From Helicobacter sp. MIT 00-7814 (GTDB lineage: Bacteria; Campylobacterota; Campylobacteria; Campylobacterales; Helicobacteraceae): a DNA stretch of 51,597 bases. The translations under genes and the position numbers were made by a program. The stretch covers positions 1 to 51,597 of the forward strand of contig NZ_NXLL01000014.1 in the NCBI RefSeq assembly GCF_003364115.1, given 5' to 3'. Shown here one piece after another: positions 15,387 to 23,679 of this stretch (positions are counted from its first letter, which is position 1; each line of letters starts with the position of its first letter). The notes beneath the pieces are model-generated. The model saw nothing but the letters and a program-made list of their open reading frames with translations. It was not told where the DNA came from and did not search any database.

Positions 15387-17807
15387 TTACACGACCTTAA
15401 ATCTACGCAATCTCGCGGCATTTGTCACCACGCTAATAGAGCTCAAACTCATCGCAAACGCACAAAACATAGGATCCAAAAAAATCCCAAAAGGTGCGAG
15501 CACACCGCATGCGATAGGGATAAAAAGCGCATTGTAGCCAAATGCCCAAAAAAGGTTTTGCTTAATGTTAGTAATCGTGGCGCGCGCGAGATTGTAGGCG
15601 TTTAAAATCGCCTTTGCGTTTTGATTATAGAGCAAAATATCCGCACAATTTTGAGCAATATCATTTCCGCTCGCATACGCAAGGCTCACATTTGCGCTTT
15701 TTAGCGCGGCGGCGTCATTCACGCCATCGCCCACAAACGCCACAAACTCGCTTTTTTTATACTCATTGACGACTTTGAGCTTATCTTGTGGCTTTGCTTG
15801 AAAAATCACTTCGCTAATGCCACTTTTTTGCGCGATATATTGCGCGCTTGCCTCCCTGTCGCCTGTGAGCATGGTTTGCTTGATGCCTTTTTTACTAAAT
15901 TCTTGCAACATAAACGCGCAATCTTGACGCAACAAATCCTCCAAATACAGCGCACCTAGGACTTTTTGGGAATCTGCAAGGTAGATAATTAACTTGGAAT
16001 TGCTATTTATTGTATCGTCTCGCGGGAGTGAATCCCGCTTCGCCTCCGCTTCGCGCGCACACTCGGCATTATTTGGTTGATGAGATTCTAAGATTCTGTC
16101 ACATTGATTGGTATCTTTAGATTCTTGCGCTGATACTCCCAAAGTTTCTTTCACAAAGGGTGTTTCTGCAAGCGATTCTAAGGATTCTAAACTTCCTAAA
16201 ATGTAGCTTTGCCCATTGATTGTGCCTTTAATGCCAAAGCCTGTAACACTTTGAAAATCCGCTACTTTTGGAATCTCTGCAAGCGCGCTTTGTGGGAGGG
16301 CGGATTGAATATAATCAGTGATTGTTTTTGCGATAATATGCGCGCTGTGTTGCTCTAGCGCAAAAATTAGAGAGAGAAAATCTTGTTTTGATAGCTTAGA
16401 TTGCGCGCTATTGAGTGCGATTTTTTCCACACTTAGCCCGCTTGTGAGCGTGCCGGTTTTATCAAAAATTAAATGCGTGGTTTGAGACAACGCCTGCAAG
16501 GAAGCTGAAGTCTTAAAAAACACGCCCATTTTATTTGCCACAGCCCTTGCGTGCAAAAATGCCATCGGTGTCGCCAGCCCAAGCGCGCAAGGACAAGAGA
16601 TGACAAGGACGGAAACAAACACATCAAGCGCGCGCTCAAAATCCTGTAAAAAAAACCAAAAAATCCCCGCCACAAAAGCGATACAAATGACAATGGGCAC
16701 GAAGATTCCAGCGACTTTATCGGCTAAGATTCCAAGCGGGGCTTTGACTTCATTTGCCTGCTGGATAAGGCTAATAATTTGGCTTAGCAAGGTGTCTTTG
16801 CCAACTTTTTGCGCGCGCAGGATAAAACTTCCTTCGATATTGATACTTCCAGATTCTATCAAGTCCCCAGATTTCACCGCCACAGGCAAACTCTCGCCAT
16901 TAATGCTTGAAGTATCAATACTGCTCTGCCCTTCAATCACCACGCCATCAAGCATTACCACATCACCGGGCAAAATGCGTATCTCATCGCCAACTTTTAC
17001 ACGCTCAAGCGGCATTTCCTCCCATTGCGCGCTACTTTTTCGCACTTGCACTTTTTTTTGATACAGCTCCAAAAGCGCTGAAGCACTTTGCTTTGCGGAA
17101 TTTTTAGCGCTAGATTCTATAAATTTCCCAATCATTATAAAGCACAAAATCACGCACACGCTTTCAAAATATAAATGCATATGCGCGTTATGAATAAAAA
17201 TCTCCCAACTGCCCTTAAGGCTATAAAGAAACGCCGCGCTTGTGCCAAGCGCCACAAGAGAATCCATCGTCGGAATGCCTTTAAAAAGTGCCTTGAAACC
17301 TTTAAAATAAAACGCTCGCCCAAAGTGCATCACGCACAAACTTGCAATAAGCATCAAAGCGCAGTCAATTTTTGGTGAAAAAATATGCCCCACAAACATC
17401 GCGCCAAAGGACAATACTAGCACAAAAAGCGTAAAAATAATGCTTAAGATAAGGCGCAATTTTGGTGGCAAAAGCTTAGAATCTAGCGCGTTAAAGCGTG
17501 CAATCGCGCGCAAAAATACATTTTGTGATGAAAAATCCGCGCTATTTTGCCCCGCATTTTGTGCGTCATCTTGCGCACCATCGTTGCAAGCGGGATTTTG
17601 CAAACTTGGTGTGTAGCCAAGTCTAGTGATAAAAGTAAAAATTTCTTCTAAGCTAATTTGCCTTTCATCATAGAGAATCTGCGCTTGTTGCGTGAGGAGA
17701 TTAACTTGTATTTTTTGACAATATGGCTTGCGTGAAAGCGCGCGCTCAATCCCAGAGCTACACGCCGAACAACTCATACCATCGATATAAAAACTTGCTT
17801 CTTTCAT
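15387..17807 (-). CDS. copA: Copper-transporting P1B-type ATPase
   Basis: Exports Cu(I) across the inner membrane. It has one N-terminal HMA domain with GMSCSACSSG (residues about 9-18), eight transmembrane segments and the ion-binding SCPCALGLATP. The actuator domain has SSIDTSSINGES, the phosphorylation site is DKTGTLT, and the hinge is GDGVNDAAAL. The C-terminal helix has MSLSSISVVTNAARL. Length is 806. The nucleotide-binding domain carries an insertion of about 50 hydrophilic residues before LIIYLADSQKVLG. Part of it (about 581-599, AREAEAKRDSLPRDDTI) is encoded by a dispersed hairpin repeat. The N domain tolerates loops, so the protein is probably active. AGGA precedes the ATG. Confidence 0.93.
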   Translation of the reverse strand: MKEASFYIDGMSCSACSSGIERALSRKPYCQKIQVNLLTQQAQILYDERQISLEEIFTFITRLGYTPSLQNPACNDGAQDDAQNAGQNSADFSSQNVFLRAIARFNALDSKLLPPKLRLILSIIFTLFVLVLSFGAMFVGHIFSPKIDCALMLIASLCVMHFGRAFYFKGFKALFKGIPTMDSLVALGTSAAFLYSLKGSWEIFIHNAHMHLYFESVCVILCFIMIGKFIESSAKNSAKQSASALLELYQKKVQVRKSSAQWEEMPLERVKVGDEIRILPGDVVMLDGVVIEGQSSIDTSSINGESLPVAVKSGDLIESGSINIEGSFILRAQKVGKDTLLSQIISLIQQANEVKAPLGILADKVAGIFVPIVICIAFVAGIFWFFLQDFERALDVFVSVLVISCPCALGLATPMAFLHARAVANKMGVFFKTSASLQALSQTTHLIFDKTGTLTSGLSVEKIALNSAQSKLSKQDFLSLIFALEQHSAHIIAKTITDYIQSALPQSALAEIPKVADFQSVTGFGIKGTINGQSYILGSLESLESLAETPFVKETLGVSAQESKDTNQCDRILESHQPNNAECAREAEAKRDSLPRDDTINSNSKLIIYLADSQKVLGALYLEDLLRQDCAFMLQEFSKKGIKQTMLTGDREASAQYIAQKSGISEVIFQAKPQDKLKVVNEYKKSEFVAFVGDGVNDAAALKSANVSLAYASGNDIAQNCADILLYNQNAKAILNAYNLARATITNIKQNLFWAFGYNALFIPIACGVLAPFGIFLDPMFCAFAMSLSSISVVTNAARLRRFKVV
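16010..16066 (-). repeat. Dispersed hairpin leader repeat, copy 3 (inside copA)
   Basis: Plus strand: ATTGTATCGTCT, then stem GCGGGA/TCCCGC with loop GTGAA (16022-16038), then TTCGCCTCCGC. It matches copies 1 and 2 except that the stem bases differ in a paired way. Here it lacks the -10-like end and is read as protein within the ATPase. The frame differs from that of the repeat-encoded residues upstream of the ZorB-like gene. Confidence 0.75.
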
Positions 17808-17909
17808 AATTTCCTAGCTCCTTTTGTAAGTAACTAGCGCGGGAGTTTAATATTTCTTTGTATATAGATGACAAATAAGCCCCGCTAAACTATGCGTGAA
17901 GCAAGCACG

Positions 17910-18617
17910 CTATTTGCTTAGCTCAATTTCTAAAGTATGAATATCGCTAAGGATTTTCACTTGCAGGGTAAGAGTGCCTTTTTTGAGCTTATGCTGATTG
18001 ATAGCGATAAACCCACCGCGCGGATTTTGCCCTTTTTCAAGTGTGTTTTTACGCAAATAGCTTGAAAGGATAATGGACTTCACGCGCCGATTTTCCTCAA
18101 GGCGCATATTTTGCTCAATCCTATCGCGCGCGCTGAAATACCACGGATCGTAGATGAAAAATCCCGGATATCCGCGATAAATAAGCATAGGATATGTCGG
18201 CATACTCGGCGCAATGCCAGAAGCGTAAGGATTTTGCGGGGTGAAAATGCCAAAAGATTCTATGGCTTGGGAAAAATTGAGATTTGAATTTTTCGCATCT
18301 TCGTAGCTTAGAATCTCAACCAACTTGCCATTTTGGCTTGCGGTGATACTGCTTAGGTCAAAAATCGCACTTTGAGAATCTAGCACACTTGCGGTGATAA
18401 AAATTACCAAAGGCTCATCGCTAGCGCCTCCGATGGTTTTTTGCGCGACTTCAAAGCGCACATAAGAGGCGCTTTTTTTGGATTCCAAAACTTCCACGCC
18501 ATTGAAAAAAGACTGCTTGATTGAGGGCGATTCCACCGCGCGGACACTAAGTTTGGCACAGCCACTAAATGCAAAAATTACACTCAAAAATGCAAATACA
18601 ATATTTTTTGGCTTCAT
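17910..18617 (-). CDS. Hypothetical lipoprotein
   Basis: Signal sequence with lipobox FSGC (Cys19), so a membrane-anchored lipoprotein of 235 residues. No catalytic motif is recognised. The middle has a Pro/Tyr-rich stretch (YPMLIYRGYPGFFIYDPWYF, about 142-161) and the C-terminal third ends in alternating beta-like strands. The ribosome site is weak. A possible -10 (TAGAAT, 18656-18661 on the minus strand) overlaps the recurring AGATTCTAGCGCG word. It is the only gene on its segment, between copA and yraN. Function unknown; possibly one of the conserved Helicobacter lipoproteins. Confidence 0.7.
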   Translation of the reverse strand: MKPKNIVFAFLSVIFAFSGCAKLSVRAVESPSIKQSFFNGVEVLESKKSASYVRFEVAQKTIGGASDEPLVIFITASVLDSQSAIFDLSSITASQNGKLVEILSYEDAKNSNLNFSQAIESFGIFTPQNPYASGIAPSMPTYPMLIYRGYPGFFIYDPWYFSARDRIEQNMRLEENRRVKSIILSSYLRKNTLEKGQNPRGGFIAINQHKLKKGTLTLQVKILSDIHTLEIELSK

Positions 18618-18788
18618 TTAAGAATCTCTTTGTTTTTAAAATTTTAAACACCTAGATTCTAGCGCGAAGCACAAAATAATAAAAAAATGCACATTAAATT
18701 TGCGAATCTAAAAGGCGCTGTGTTACAAATTTGCAAAAATCAAATTGCGCTTCACTTAGCGCGCTTCAAAAGCCTAACTTACAAACTC

Positions 18789-19118
18789 CTACAGCGTGAT
18801 ATTTTCTATAAGCTCAATAGATTCTGCTTCGCGGATAATGAGCGCATCAAGGCAGTAAGGCAGAGAAATCTTGCTTTTTGCAAGGTAGATTTTGAGTGTT
18901 TTTATGAGTTTGGCAATCTTTTGAGGCGTGATATTGAAAATAGGCTCAAAGCCACTGCCACTTTTTACCTCGATGAAATGCAGGACATCATTTTTGCGCG
19001 CGATAATGTCAATCTCCCCGTAGCGCGTGTAAAAATTGCGCTCCAACACTTCAAAACCGAGTGAGCGCAAAAACTCGCACGCGCTTGCTTCTGCCCTCTC
19101 ACCTTTAGCGCGACTCAA
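18789..19118 (-). CDS. YraN family (UPF0102) nuclease-fold protein
   Basis: Small protein of the UPF0102/YraN family, which has an endonuclease-like (PD-(D/E)XK-type) fold and uncertain function. The conserved parts are visible: KGERAEASACEFLRSLGFEVLERNF at the N terminus, followed by YGEIDIIA and HFIEVKSG, which supply the acidic and Glu-x-Lys residues. Length (109) is typical. Only 3 bases separate it from the DUF308 gene upstream, so they are co-transcribed. Confidence 0.9.
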   Translation of the reverse strand: MSRAKGERAEASACEFLRSLGFEVLERNFYTRYGEIDIIARKNDVLHFIEVKSGSGFEPIFNITPQKIAKLIKTLKIYLAKSKISLPYCLDALIIREAESIELIENITL

Positions 19119-19121
19119 GGG

Positions 19122-19655
19122 CTAGTTTCCTAAAAGTTTTTTCACGCCCCACCAGCTTAAAAGATTTAAGATTCCAAAACTTAGCACCAAAAATCCCAAC
19201 ACAAAGCCTATCGTAAGCCCGCCAATCTCTGGGTAAATGATAAAAAGCACCGCAAGGATAATGTTCAAAATCGCAAAAACAAGCACCCAAATCCAACTTC
19301 CAAAGCCCGCTTTTTTGAGCCAAAACACATAGCTAATGCCAAGCCCCCCACGAAACATACACAAAAACGCCACAAAATACACCACAAATGCACCTGTAAA
19401 ATCCACCCCACTACACAAAAAGAGAATGGCAAACAAAAGATTAAAAATCCCATCGAGCAAAAACATGCTCGCGCCTTCAAACTCCTTGAAATAGATGTAA
19501 TACACGATATTAAACACCCCGCCAAAAATAAGCAAAAATGGTAAAACCATCACAAGGCTTTCAAACATACTTTCTGGCATCACACAGCCACTCACACCCG
19601 CCACAATAAGCAGGACTGAAAAAATCACCCAACCTATACTTGCAAGAACTTTCAC
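19122..19655 (-). CDS. HdeD/DUF308 family membrane protein
   Basis: 177-residue integral membrane protein with six hydrophobic segments in two similar halves, as in HdeD-like (DUF308) proteins. In enteric bacteria HdeD is linked to acid resistance, but that role cannot be transferred here. The start is GTG with AAGGAG 7 bases upstream. A copy of the dispersed hairpin repeat, with a TAGAAT -10-like box, lies directly before this ribosome site and may drive the gene together with yraN. Confidence 0.8.
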   Translation of the reverse strand: MKVLASIGWVIFSVLLIVAGVSGCVMPESMFESLVMVLPFLLIFGGVFNIVYYIYFKEFEGASMFLLDGIFNLLFAILFLCSGVDFTGAFVVYFVAFLCMFRGGLGISYVFWLKKAGFGSWIWVLVFAILNIILAVLFIIYPEIGGLTIGFVLGFLVLSFGILNLLSWWGVKKLLGN

Positions 19656-19681
19656 TTGATTAACTCCTTAAAACATAATTT

Positions 19682-19781
19682 AATTGTATCACTTGTGCGA
19701 GCAAAGCCCGCGCAAGCTCCGCTCCAGCTTCGTTTCACTTCGCTTTCGCGCGCGTATTCTACCATTTTTTAACTGATAAGA
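19682..19781 (-). repeat. Dispersed hairpin leader repeat, copy 4 (before the DUF308 gene)
   Basis: Minus strand: TTATCAGTTAAAAAATGGTAGAAT (extended -10 with TAGAAT, 19756-19761), GCGAAG-rich spacer, 8-bp stem CTTGTGCG/CGCGCAAG with one G-T wobble pair (19692-19716), then GATACAATT and the gene's AAGGAG. The rest of the 207-base gap up to ridA (19782-19862) holds no recognisable feature. Confidence 0.7.
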
Positions 19782-19862
19782 TTGCAATATCCTCTCACGC
19801 GCTTTTGCAGTTTAAGAATCTGCATCTTTTTGTGCCAAATTCAAAACTCTGCTTAAAAAACC

Positions 19863-20234
19863 TTAAGCCATTGCGATGCACTCGATTTCTACCAGCGCAT
19901 TTTTTGGCAAAGTCTTTACCGCAATGGTGCTTCTAGCAGGCTTATGCGCGCCAAAAAAGCTCGCATACACTTCATTGAGCGCATTAAAATCATTCATATC
20001 TGCCAAAAAAATAGTCGTTTTTAGCACCTTTTGCAAACTACTTCCACTAGATTCTAAAATCGCCTTGAGATTTTCCAGCACCTGCGTAGTTTGCGCGCGG
20101 ATATCGCCATTATTCATCGCATTTTGAGAATCTAGCGCAATCTGCCCGGAAGTAAAAATAAGCCCATTATACGCCACAGCCTGAGAGTATGGACCTATGG
20201 CTTGCGGGGCATTTGAGGTTTGGATAATGTTCAT
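19863..20234 (-). CDS. ridA: RidA family enamine/imine deaminase
   Basis: RidA (YjgF/YER057c/UK114) proteins hydrolyse reactive 2-aminoacrylate and related enamines made by PLP enzymes. Family signatures: APQAIGPYSQAV near the N terminus, FTSGQIALD, and the C-terminal PARSTIAVKTLPKNALVEIECIAMA, where the Arg binds the carboxylate and the Glu is catalytic. Length (123) is typical. The -10 box TACAAT (20269-20274, minus strand) is divergent from the promoter of the next gene. Confidence 0.95.
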   Translation of the reverse strand: MNIIQTSNAPQAIGPYSQAVAYNGLIFTSGQIALDSQNAMNNGDIRAQTTQVLENLKAILESSGSSLQKVLKTTIFLADMNDFNALNEVYASFFGAHKPARSTIAVKTLPKNALVEIECIAMA

Positions 20235-20268
20235 TTCCCGCTCCTAAAATAGTAAATTTAAGCCCCGC

Positions 20269-20274
20269 ATTGTA
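20269..20274 (-). promoter_or_regulatory. -10 box of the ridA promoter
   Basis: TACAAT on the minus strand in TTTGCTACAATGCG, 35 bases before the ridA start. Confidence 0.5.
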
Positions 20275-20308
20275 GCAAAAGGATTTTGCTTTTGTGACAA
20301 AATTAGCC

Positions 20309-20314
20309 TATAAT
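20309..20314 (+). promoter_or_regulatory. -10 box for the 20336-purU operon
   Basis: Perfect TATAAT in AGCCTATAATTGCC, about 27 bases before the first possible start codon of the secreted-protein gene; back to back with the ridA promoter. Confidence 0.6.
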
Positions 20315-20335
20315 TGCCAAGATTTTTAAACAAAT

Positions 20336-21085
20336 TTGCAAATGGAAGCGAGGCGGCAAGTGCAAGAGGATAGAGAGTTGCAAGAAAGTAAAAAAGTGAG
20401 AAAGAGCAAAAAGGCGCATTTGTATGCGTGGCTATTGTGCGGATTTTGCAGTGTGTTTTTGAGCCAAAGTGCGCTTTTGGCGGATAATTTTATCATCGAT
20501 ACGCAAAAAATTAGAGAGTTTGAGTTGCGCTTAAAGCCCAATCAAACGCTAATGATTGACTACAAAAACAAGAAATTTTTGGGTATTTTAGAAGCGTTGC
20601 CAAATGGAAGTTTTAAGAGGTTGCCAATCCCAAAAGAGTGGGATTCTAAGGATATACAGGCTGTTTTTAGGCTAAAAACCTATAGAGATTATGACGCCAC
20701 CACGACAAATATCGGGCAAAGCTCGATGACAACTTATGAAAAAAATGAGGATTTTCCAAAAAGCGAAAATTCTCTTAGCGCACCAAAAAAGCCCGCACAA
20801 ATAGAATCTAAGCAAACACAGGCAGAATCTAACCCAACACCCGCAGAATCTAACCCAGCACCACAAACCCAATCTTCGCAACCAGCGCAAAACAACGCAA
20901 AAACCTTAACAAATCCTAAAGATTCTAAAAAATCCGCGGATTCTGCGCTGCAAGCAAAAGATGCGACACTTTTGCCAACCACCACCACGCGCCCTAAGCC
21001 CACTTCCACCGACAAGCAAAACGCTCGAGAATGGGATAAATCTAAGATTCCCTACGAGCAAGAAAGCCAATCTATCGAGCTGTAA
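20336..21085 (+). CDS. Hypothetical secreted or membrane-anchored protein
   Basis: 249 residues of unknown function. A charged N-terminal tail is followed by a signal or anchor segment (LYAWLLCGFCSVFLSQSALLA, about 29-49). A small folded part follows (about 50-120) with FELRLKPNQTLMIDYKNKKFLG and RLPIPKEWDSKDI, and then a Ser/Pro/Gln/Thr-rich disordered tail with repeated AESNP units. The start is uncertain: TTG at 20336 and ATG at 20342 have no ribosome site, while TTG at 20378 has AGAGGA 7 bases upstream and would give a more usual signal peptide. The stop abuts the purU start codon, so the two are translated together. Confidence 0.65.
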   Translation: MQMEARRQVQEDRELQESKKVRKSKKAHLYAWLLCGFCSVFLSQSALLADNFIIDTQKIREFELRLKPNQTLMIDYKNKKFLGILEALPNGSFKRLPIPKEWDSKDIQAVFRLKTYRDYDATTTNIGQSSMTTYEKNEDFPKSENSLSAPKKPAQIESKQTQAESNPTPAESNPAPQTQSSQPAQNNAKTLTNPKDSKKSADSALQAKDATLLPTTTTRPKPTSTDKQNAREWDKSKIPYEQESQSIEL

Positions 21086-22033
21086 ATGCAGGATTTTCAC
21101 ATACTTATTAGCGCGCCAGATAGGCAGGGGCTGGTGTTTGAGATTGCGCGGTGCTTTTTTGAGCTAGGCTTTAACATCGCGCGCCAAGATGAGTTTGTGG
21201 ATTTGCAAAATAAGCAGTTTTTCCTCCGCACGCATATACAAGCAAGGGAATCTAGCGCGGATTTTCAGGTGGAAGAAAAACTGCGCGCTTCCTTAGAAAA
21301 TATACTTTGTGCAAATGCGCCCTGTGCGCGAGATTCTACGCAAGATTCCATTATACAAGATTCCATTATACGAAATTCTGGCGTGCAAAATTCTAATATA
21401 GAAATTAAGATTATCCCCGCACAGCGCAAAAAATCGCTTGTGCTTTTCTGCACGAAGGAAAATCACTGCTTAGGCGACATTTTGCTTCGCTATGATAGTG
21501 GCGAGCTTAATGCCGAGATTAAGGCGATTATTAGCAATCACTCCGTGCTAGAGCCTTTGGCGCGCAAATTTGGCGTGTGCTTTTTGCATATTGAGCCAAG
21601 GGGTTTGAGTTTGGAAGATAAGCGCGAGCATGAAACGCGCATTTTAGAGGCGTTGCAAGGGTTGGGTGAAATTGATTTTCTTGTGTTAGCAAAATATATG
21701 AGAATCTTAACGCCGGAATTTATCAAGCATTTTCCAAATCGCATTCTTAATATTCATCATTCTTTTTTACCTGCATTTATCGGCGCAAACCCTTATAAGC
21801 AGGCGTATGAACGCGGTGTGAAAATCATTGGCGCAAGCGCGCATTTTGTGACTGAAAATCTTGATGAAGGTCCCATAATCACACAAGATACGATTGCGAT
21901 AAATCACAGCTACACATGGCGCGAAATGCAACGCGCAGGCGGCGATGTGGAAAAAAGTGTGCTTGCGCGCGCCCTCAAACTCGCGCTAGAAGATAGAATC
22001 TTTGTTTTTCAAAACAGGACGATTATTTTTTAA
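21086..22033 (+). CDS. purU: Formyltetrahydrofolate deformylase
   Basis: Hydrolyses 10-formyl-THF to formate and THF, balancing one-carbon pools. The N-terminal ACT-like regulatory domain (residues 1-95, ISAPDRQGLVFEIARCFFE) is followed by a formyltransferase-fold hydrolase domain. The catalytic residues are visible: Asn and His in LNIHHSFLPAF, and Asp in FVTENLDEGPIITQD. Length (315) includes a loop of Asp/Ser/Ile/Gln repeats (about 84-110, STQDSIIQDSIIRNS) between the domains, longer than in E. coli PurU. It starts directly at the stop of the upstream gene and ends 8 bases from the convergent hydrolase gene. Confidence 0.94.
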   Translation: MQDFHILISAPDRQGLVFEIARCFFELGFNIARQDEFVDLQNKQFFLRTHIQARESSADFQVEEKLRASLENILCANAPCARDSTQDSIIQDSIIRNSGVQNSNIEIKIIPAQRKKSLVLFCTKENHCLGDILLRYDSGELNAEIKAIISNHSVLEPLARKFGVCFLHIEPRGLSLEDKREHETRILEALQGLGEIDFLVLAKYMRILTPEFIKHFPNRILNIHHSFLPAFIGANPYKQAYERGVKIIGASAHFVTENLDEGPIITQDTIAINHSYTWREMQRAGGDVEKSVLARALKLALEDRIFVFQNRTIIF

Positions 22034-22041
22034 ATTTGGCT

Positions 22042-22698
22042 CTATTGCGCTTTATTTTCACGCGAGGCTGTTATTTGGGAAAATAGAATTTCAAGCATTA
22101 TTGGCAACTCTTTAAAACCATCAGATTCCATAAAATGTCCGCCTTTTTCTACCATTATAAGCTCTGCATTAAGCTTATTAGCGAGATTTTCACTCAACAC
22201 ACTTGGCACAATAACATCATCTTTAGCGCACAGCACCACGCGCGAATTTATGGCTTTTTGCAAGGATTCCCACTGGAGCGGAGCGCGATTTGGGGGATTT
22301 ATGAAAGTATTTAATTCTGGCAAAATCTCTAAATTTTCATAAAATCCACTCACAAGCACCACACCACCGACATTTTGGCTCTGCCCACTCAAAAGAGATT
22401 CATTAATATAGCGCAATGTTGTGATACAGCCCAAACTATGCCCGACAAGAAAAGTGCGCTCATCGCACGCGCCGATAGCCTCTTGCAAGCATGCAAGCCA
22501 TGAATCTAAGCTCGGTGCGCTTGGGTTTGGTAGCTTTAAAATCTCCACACTTAAAGAATCTTGCAAAAGCTCTTTTAAGGGCGTGTTTTGCGTGTTTTGC
22601 GTGTTTATGTTTTCTAGCTGAGACTTCAGCCACACAAACCAATGCTTTTGCGGGTGCGCGTCATAGCCATGTGTGATAAAAATCCGTGTTTTTGCCAT
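22042..22698 (-). CDS. RBBP9/YdeN-type alpha/beta hydrolase
   Basis: Small serine hydrolase. It begins with RIFITHGYDAHPQKHWFVWL, has the nucleophile elbow GHSLGC, an Asp in CAKDDVIVP and the catalytic His in VEKGGHFM, the pattern of the RBBP9/YdeN group. The substrate is unknown. I chose the ATG at 22698 because AAAGGA lies 6 bases before it. An in-frame GTG at 22722 lies inside a dispersed repeat. The repeat thus forms the leader of this gene. Confidence 0.85.
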   Translation of the reverse strand: MAKTRIFITHGYDAHPQKHWFVWLKSQLENINTQNTQNTPLKELLQDSLSVEILKLPNPSAPSLDSWLACLQEAIGACDERTFLVGHSLGCITTLRYINESLLSGQSQNVGGVVLVSGFYENLEILPELNTFINPPNRAPLQWESLQKAINSRVVLCAKDDVIVPSVLSENLANKLNAELIMVEKGGHFMESDGFKELPIMLEILFSQITASRENKAQ

Positions 22699-22703
22699 GT
22701 ATA

Positions 22704-22790
22704 TTCCTTTAAATTGTATCACTCAACAAAAAGCAAGCCCTTGTTGAGCTTCGCTTCGCGTTTATATTTTACCATTTTTAGTTGGTGGGA
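22704..22790 (-). repeat. Dispersed hairpin leader repeat, copy 5 (before the hydrolase gene)
   Basis: Minus strand: AAAAATGGTAAAAT (-10-like, 22766-22771), GCGAAGCGAAG, perfect 8-bp stem CTCAACAA/TTGTTGAG (22722-22748), then GATACAATTTAAAGGAATA and the gene's ATG. The stem sequence is unlike that of any other copy, yet fully paired. Confidence 0.75.
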
Positions 22791-22974
22791 TTCTGCAGAT
22801 TCTCTAACCCACTTTGCCAATGCGCGCGTATTTTATCTCATTTTGATAACTTTATAAAATCCACAAGCAAATAAAAATTCTCAAAAGAGATTACTTTTCG
22901 TTACTTTCCCGCGCTTGTTTTGCTAAAAAAACAAAGAATTTACACATCTATCACCAAAACACTATACAATCAAA

Positions 22975-22980
22975 ATCTAT
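22975..22980 (+). promoter_or_regulatory. -10 box of the sodC promoter
   Basis: TACAAT in CACTATACAATCAAAA, 28 bases before the sodC ATG, followed by the ribosome site TTAAGGAG. The stretch between the hydrolase repeat (22790) and this box holds no gene. Confidence 0.5.
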
Positions 22981-23007
22981 CCAAAATCTTACTTTAAGGA
23001 GTTCGCG

Positions 23008-23559
23008 ATGAAAAAATTTATTCTTGGTTCAATGGTTGGTGCGATGGCGCTATGTGGTGTGCTTTCAGCAGCAAATAACGAGGTATTTGACCCAAAAAGT
23101 GCAAAAGAGCATATCGTCATCAAAGTAGAAATGCTCAACGAAAAGGGCAATAAAGATGTGGGCGAAGTGGTAGCGGTGCAAACAAAATACGGCGTGGCAT
23201 TTTTCCCAAATCTTAAAGGCTTAGAAGCTGGCGTACATGGATTCCATGTTCATGCGAATGCGGATTGTGGCGCGACTGAAAAAGGCTTAGGTATGAAAGC
23301 AGGCGGACACTGGGATCCTAAAAAGACAGAAAATCACTCTTTGCCATGGGACGACAATGGACATATGGGCGATTTACCAGCGCTTTATGTTGAAAAAGAT
23401 GGAAGCGCAAATAGCCCTGTGCTAGCGCCAAAAATCAAAAAACTAAAAGAGATTAAAAATCACGCGCTTATGATTCACTTCGGCGGGGATAATCACAGCG
23501 ATCACCCAGCTGCACTTGGCGGTGGCGGTGCAAGAATGGCTTGTGGCGTGATTGAGTAA
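23008..23559 (+). CDS. sodC: Periplasmic Cu,Zn superoxide dismutase
   Basis: Converts superoxide to peroxide and oxygen in the periplasm. The signal peptide covers about residues 1-21 (ends VLSAA). Metal ligands are in place: Cu ligands in [10 protein letters not shown], bridging and Zn ligands in [12 protein letters not shown] and GHMGDLPAL, and the last Cu His in [16 protein letters not shown]. The disulfide Cys pair is in ADCG and MACGV, and the guiding Arg in [10 protein letters not shown]. Length (183) is typical. It is a monocistronic gene with its own promoter and a hairpin after it. H. pylori lacks sodC as far as I recall, so this marks a different branch. Confidence 0.96.
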   Translation: MKKFILGSMVGAMALCGVLSAANNEVFDPKSAKEHIVIKVEMLNEKGNKDVGEVVAVQTKYGVAFFPNLKGLEAGVHGFHVHANADCGATEKGLGMKAGGHWDPKKTENHSLPWDDNGHMGDLPALYVEKDGSANSPVLAPKIKKLKEIKNHALMIHFGGDNHSDHPAALGGGGARMACGVIE

Positions 23560-23590
23560 ATCTAGGCGCGCTTAAAGGCTTGCATTTTTT

Positions 23591-23646
23591 AAAAGGCTTG
23601 TTTCGCTACTCTTTAAAGTTATTTAAAGTAGCGCGCTTGCCTTTTG
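23591..23646. terminator. Bidirectional terminator between sodC and the convergent gene
   Basis: Stem-loop with outer arms AAAAGGC/GCCTTTT and inner arms GCTACTCTTTAAA/TTTAAAGTAGC around loop GTTA. The A-rich left and T-rich right flanks suit termination in both directions, between two convergent genes. Confidence 0.65.
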
Positions 23647-23679
23647 CTAAATACTTTTTCTCACACTTTCAAAATAAAT

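Noticed and set aside
17808..17909. Copper-responsive operator before copA
   Set aside because: AT-rich DNA is present, but no CueR- or CsoR-like dyad could be identified.
18687..19064. 125-codon plus-strand open frame opposite yraN
   Set aside because: Antisense to the well-conserved YraN gene for most of its length and lacking a ribosome site.
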